Source: Paenibacillus sp. CAA11 (GTDB lineage: Bacteria > Bacillota > Bacilli > Paenibacillales > Paenibacillaceae). From it: a stretch of DNA of 64,000 nucleotides. Of this stretch, positions 60,945 to 64,000 are shown piece after piece; positions within the stretch are counted from its first letter, which is position 1, and each line of letters opens with the position of its first letter. The notes beneath the pieces were generated by a model. It was not told the DNA's origin and made no database searches. It worked only from the letters and a program-made list of their open reading frames with translations. The translations under genes and the position numbers were made by a program. The stretch covers positions 2,649,001 through 2,713,000 of the forward strand of contig NZ_CP028922.1 in the NCBI RefSeq assembly GCF_003060825.1, read 5' to 3'.

Positions 60945-62072
60945 TTGTCAGATCTGCAAAGAACCCCGCTTTACCCATGCTACGCTACCTTCCCGGGTGT
61001 TAGATGCATCGATTTTGGGGGCTGGGAGCTTCCCGTTCAATTCGAAGGCATTCAGAAAGAGCATGAGGCTGTTCGTAAACGTGCAGGGTTATTCGATGTG
61101 TCTCATATGGGTGAGTTTCTCCTTCAAGGCCCTGGCGCGCTAGCATTTATTCAGCAAATGACTACGAACGATGCGGCCTCCCTGCAAATCGGAGCGGCCC
61201 AATATACTTTGATGTGCTATCCGGATGGCGGCGTTGTGGATGACCTGCTTGTATATCGGCTGGCCGAGCAGCAATTTATGCTCGTTGTGAATGCCTCCAA
61301 CCTCGCCAAGGATTGGGAATGGCTGCAACAACATCTATCTGAGGAAGTCTATCTGACGAACATCTCTGATCAAACGGCCCTCCTCGCGCTTCAAGGACCT
61401 TTGGCCGCCGACATTCTGGTAAGCGCTGCTGGGAAGGAGCCGTCTAAGCTTGCCCCTTTCAGATTTATCCAACATGTGCAGCTTTTCGGGGCCGAGGCGC
61501 TCATTTCTCGTACCGGTTATACCGGAGAAGACGGCTTCGAGCTGTATCTTCCTGCAGAGAACGCCGCAGCCGTCTGGAACGGCCTGCTTGAAATCGGCAG
61601 CAAGCACGGGTTACAGCCTGCGGGGCTTGGAGCCCGCGACACTCTTCGCTTCGAGGCCAAGCTGCCGCTTTACGGGCAAGAACTGTCCAGCACAATCTCT
61701 CCGCTTGAAGCCGGTGTCGGCTTCTTCGTGAAGCTGGACAAAGGCGATTTCATCGGCCGCGATGCGCTGGCTGCTCAGAAGAATGCTGGCCCTCCCCGCA
61801 AGCTGGTCGGGGTTGAAATGATAGACCGGGGCATTCCGCGGAGTCATTATCCCGTCTATTCCAGTGGTGTTCGCATTGGTGAGGTAACCACTGGAACACA
61901 GTCTCCTACGCTAAAGCGTAATTTAGGGCTTGCTCTAATTGACAGCCGTTATGCCTCGTTGGGAACACCGGTCGAGGTAGAAATCCGGGGCAAGCGCCTT
62001 CAAGCCCAAGTTATTAAGACTCCTTTTTATAAACGACAACCATCCCCTCCAAAAGGAGCTGAACCGTCATGA
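60945..62072 (+). CDS. gcvT: Glycine cleavage system T protein (aminomethyltransferase)
   Basis: The protein has 375 residues, starting at a TTG with GAGGTG upstream. It transfers the methylene group from the H protein arm to tetrahydrofolate and releases ammonia. Conserved parts are VRCIDFGGWELPVQFEGIQKEHEAVRKRAGLFDVSHMGE, the catalytic-region TGYTGEDGFELY, and the C-terminal FIGRDAL. It is the first gene behind the riboswitch. Its stop overlaps the start of gcvPA. Confidence 0.95.
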   Translation: MSDLQRTPLYPCYATFPGVRCIDFGGWELPVQFEGIQKEHEAVRKRAGLFDVSHMGEFLLQGPGALAFIQQMTTNDAASLQIGAAQYTLMCYPDGGVVDDLLVYRLAEQQFMLVVNASNLAKDWEWLQQHLSEEVYLTNISDQTALLALQGPLAADILVSAAGKEPSKLAPFRFIQHVQLFGAEALISRTGYTGEDGFELYLPAENAAAVWNGLLEIGSKHGLQPAGLGARDTLRFEAKLPLYGQELSSTISPLEAGVGFFVKLDKGDFIGRDALAAQKNAGPPRKLVGVEMIDRGIPRSHYPVYSSGVRIGEVTTGTQSPTLKRNLGLALIDSRYASLGTPVEVEIRGKRLQAQVIKTPFYKRQPSPPKGAEPS

Positions 62073-63424
62073 TCAAACACCACTATTTGCCGATGACAGA
62101 AGAATCTCAGGCAGAAATGCTAGCTACCGTTGGCGTCAATTCTATGGACGAACTGTTCAAAGATATCCCTGCATCCATCCGCTTTCAGGGCGAACTGCCT
62201 GTATCTTCCCGCCTGGATGAATACAGCCTGACACGCCATATGTCAGCACTTGCTGGCCGCAATGCTCATTTTGATAGTCATGTCAGCTTCCTTGGCGCAG
62301 GAATCTATGATCATCATGTTCCTTCCGTCATTAATCACATCCTCTCCAGATCCGAATTCTATACAGCTTACACCCCTTATCAGCCGGAAATCAGCCAAGG
62401 AGAGCTGCAGGCCATTTTCGAATTCCAATCGTATATTTGTGAGCTCACCGGCATGGCTGTAGCCAATGCCAGTATGTATGACGGAGCAACAGCATTAGCT
62501 GAAGCGGGATCGCTGGCTGCCGCCGCAACCAAACGCAAGCAGATTATCGTCTCTCAAACCGTGCATCCCGAGTCAAGACAAGTGCTTCATACGTATGCCC
62601 ATGGGCTAGGTTTAGAGATCGTAGAGATTGAAATGCAAGATGGAACTACAGATTTATCCGCTCTACAACAGGCGGTTAATGAGAACACGGCTGCCGTCCT
62701 GATTCAAAGCCCGAATTTTCTCGGTTCCATGGAGGACATCGAGGAGATCGGCAAGCTGATCCATGCCTACAAAGGGCTGATGGTTGTAAGCAGCAATCCA
62801 TTGTCATTAGGCCTGCTGGAGGCTCCGGGTATGCTAGGGGCGGATATTGTGGTCGGCGATGCGCAGCCTCTGGGAATATCAGGCTCCTTCGGCGGCCCAA
62901 CCTGCGGCTTCTTCGCCGTCTCCGAAGCCCATATGCGCCGCATGCCAGGACGAATTGTCGGTCAGACCACCGACAAGAATGGCAAACGCGGCTTCGTGCT
63001 GACCCTGCAAGCCAGAGAACAGCACATCCGCCGGGAGAAGGCAACCTCCAACATTTGCTCCAACCAAGCCCTGCTGGCACTCTGCGCTTCAGTCTACCTC
63101 TCCGTCATGGGAAGACGCGGTCTTGTTGAAGCAGCCACTTTGAATCTTCATAAGAGCTGCTATGCGAAAGAGCGATTAAGCCAGATTCCCGGGATAAGCA
63201 TCCCCTTCTCCGCCCCAACGTTTAATGAGTTTGTCATTAAGCTTCCGCAAGGGGCACAATTTGACACGCTGCAGAGCAATCTGCTCGCGGCCGGCTTCAT
63301 TGGCGGCTATGATCTTGGACGTTCCTACCCAGAGCTCGCCGGCCACATGCTGATTGCCGTTACGGAACGCCGCAGCAAGGAAGAAATTGACCGGTTCGCC
63401 GGTGTACTGGAGGAATTGCTATGA
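62069..63424 (+). CDS. gcvPA: Glycine dehydrogenase (decarboxylating) subunit 1
   Basis: The protein has 451 residues. It is the N-terminal half of the split P protein, which decarboxylates glycine with pyridoxal phosphate. It keeps the glycine-rich [28 protein letters not shown] and the ending [30 protein letters not shown]. The active-site lysine is in the other subunit, as usual. Starts and stops overlap its neighbours by four bases (ATGA). Confidence 0.95.
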   Translation: MIKHHYLPMTEESQAEMLATVGVNSMDELFKDIPASIRFQGELPVSSRLDEYSLTRHMSALAGRNAHFDSHVSFLGAGIYDHHVPSVINHILSRSEFYTAYTPYQPEISQGELQAIFEFQSYICELTGMAVANASMYDGATALAEAGSLAAAATKRKQIIVSQTVHPESRQVLHTYAHGLGLEIVEIEMQDGTTDLSALQQAVNENTAAVLIQSPNFLGSMEDIEEIGKLIHAYKGLMVVSSNPLSLGLLEAPGMLGADIVVGDAQPLGISGSFGGPTCGFFAVSEAHMRRMPGRIVGQTTDKNGKRGFVLTLQAREQHIRREKATSNICSNQALLALCASVYLSVMGRRGLVEAATLNLHKSCYAKERLSQIPGISIPFSAPTFNEFVIKLPQGAQFDTLQSNLLAAGFIGGYDLGRSYPELAGHMLIAVTERRSKEEIDRFAGVLEELL

Positions 63425-64000
63425 GTGACAACCAACAGGCAACCCATGACAAAGCTCTGATCTTCGAGCTTAGCCGCCCTGGGCGGACGGCTTATTCCCT
63501 GCCAGAGCTGGACGTGCCTGCACAGCCGCTAAAGGAGTTAATCCCCAGCAAGATGCTGCGCAAGGAGGAAGCTGCCCTGCCGGGGGTCTATGAAGTGGAT
63601 GTGATCCGCCATTATACCGAGCTGTCGCGGCGGAATTTCGGTGTAGATAACGGCTTCTACCCGCTCGGTTCCTGCACGATGAAATACAATCCCAAGGTCA
63701 ATGAAGATGTAGCCCGATATGCAGGGTTTGCCAAGATTCATCCCTTGCAGCCGGAACAAAGTGTGCAGGGAGCCCTTGAGCTGCTCTATACCCTGCAGCA
63801 GGATCTGGCCGGGCTGACCGGTATGGATGCGGTTACCCTGCAGCCTGCTGCAGGCGCTCATGGGGAGTGGACCGGGCTGATGATGATCCGTGCCTATCAT
63901 GAAGCGAGAGGCGAGCATCGGACGAAAGTCATCGTGCCGGACTCCTCCCACGGGACCAACCCTGCCAGCGCCTCCGTTGCGGGCCTGCAGACCATTACCA
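63421..64000 (+). CDS. gcvPB: Glycine dehydrogenase (decarboxylating) subunit 2 (3' end outside window)
   Basis: About 193 codons are present, from an ATG overlapping the gcvPA stop. The [19 protein letters not shown] and [20 protein letters not shown] segments and [13 protein letters not shown] are typical of the C-terminal half of the P protein. The pyridoxal-binding lysine lies beyond the window edge. It completes the split P protein with gcvPA in the riboswitch-controlled unit. Confidence 0.92.
   Translation, partial: MSDNQQATHDKALIFELSRPGRTAYSLPELDVPAQPLKELIPSKMLRKEEAALPGVYEVDVIRHYTELSRRNFGVDNGFYPLGSCTMKYNPKVNEDVARYAGFAKIHPLQPEQSVQGALELLYTLQQDLAGLTGMDAVTLQPAAGAHGEWTGLMMIRAYHEARGEHRTKVIVPDSSHGTNPASASVAGLQTIT

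Noticed and set aside
1-64000. CRISPR arrays, tRNA or rRNA genes, intact insertion sequences
   Set aside because: None seen by eye: no regularly spaced direct repeats, cloverleaf arms, rRNA-like blocks or transposase with paired ends.

Overview
The window looks like a chromosomal segment of a Paenibacillus-type spore-forming Firmicute. The evidence is a proline-type T-box leader, a tandem glycine riboswitch, split GcvPA/GcvPB, adjacent parE-parC, an S-layer-homology protein, two amidases with copper-amine-oxidase-like N-terminal domains, a DynA-type double dynamin, SipS-type signal peptidases, and strong AGGAGG-like ribosome binding sites. I see no rRNA or tRNA gene, CRISPR array, or intact insertion sequence. 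The species is inferred, not proven.

Layout. 1-5 kb is an accessory island on the minus strand: an ankyrin-repeat protein, a SUKH-3 protein, an unknown protein overlapping it, a zinc-ribbon protein, an Imm63-like protein and a broken Imm33-like (DUF2185) gene. Together these resemble an array of immunity genes against polymorphic toxins, with no toxin in view. 5-16 kb holds mostly single genes: a PAF-acetylhydrolase-like hydrolase, an HD-GYP phosphodiesterase, a PPP-family phosphatase, a His/Lys-rich small protein, a prohibitin-like protein, an ABC ATPase, acetyltransferases, an rRNA-type methyltransferase coupled to a pseudouridine synthase, and a MarR regulator. 16-20 kb is topoisomerase IV (parEC). 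20-34 kb has an ABC transporter pair, a GDSL esterase, a CAP-domain secreted protein, purT, a heterodimeric ABC exporter, a double dynamin GTPase and nth.

34-49 kb is rich in cell-surface genes: an S-layer-homology protein, a GerMN lipoprotein, two tandem paralogous amidases, leuCD, a secreted GH85 endo-beta-N-acetylglucosaminidase with a cre-like site, and two tandem signal peptidases. 49-59 kb carries a LysR regulator, then methionine-salvage genes (mtnU-like, mtnE, mtnWXB). A T-box-controlled proBAC cassette lies between mtnE and mtnW, and proC overlaps mtnW. 58.9-59.8 kb is an unknown protein behind a sigma-D-like flagellar promoter. 60-64 kb is the glycine cleavage system: gcvH reads one way, and the riboswitch plus gcvT-gcvPA-gcvPB read the other. 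The last gene is cut by the window end.

Most likely to repay attention: (i) the decaying immunity array with a GA-repeat frameshift; (ii) methionine salvage placed under a proline T-box; (iii) two near-identical LysR-type palindromes, one at the LysR gene's own promoter and one upstream of leuC; (iv) the sigma-D-like promoter before an uncharacterised gene whose product has a FlgM-like segment.
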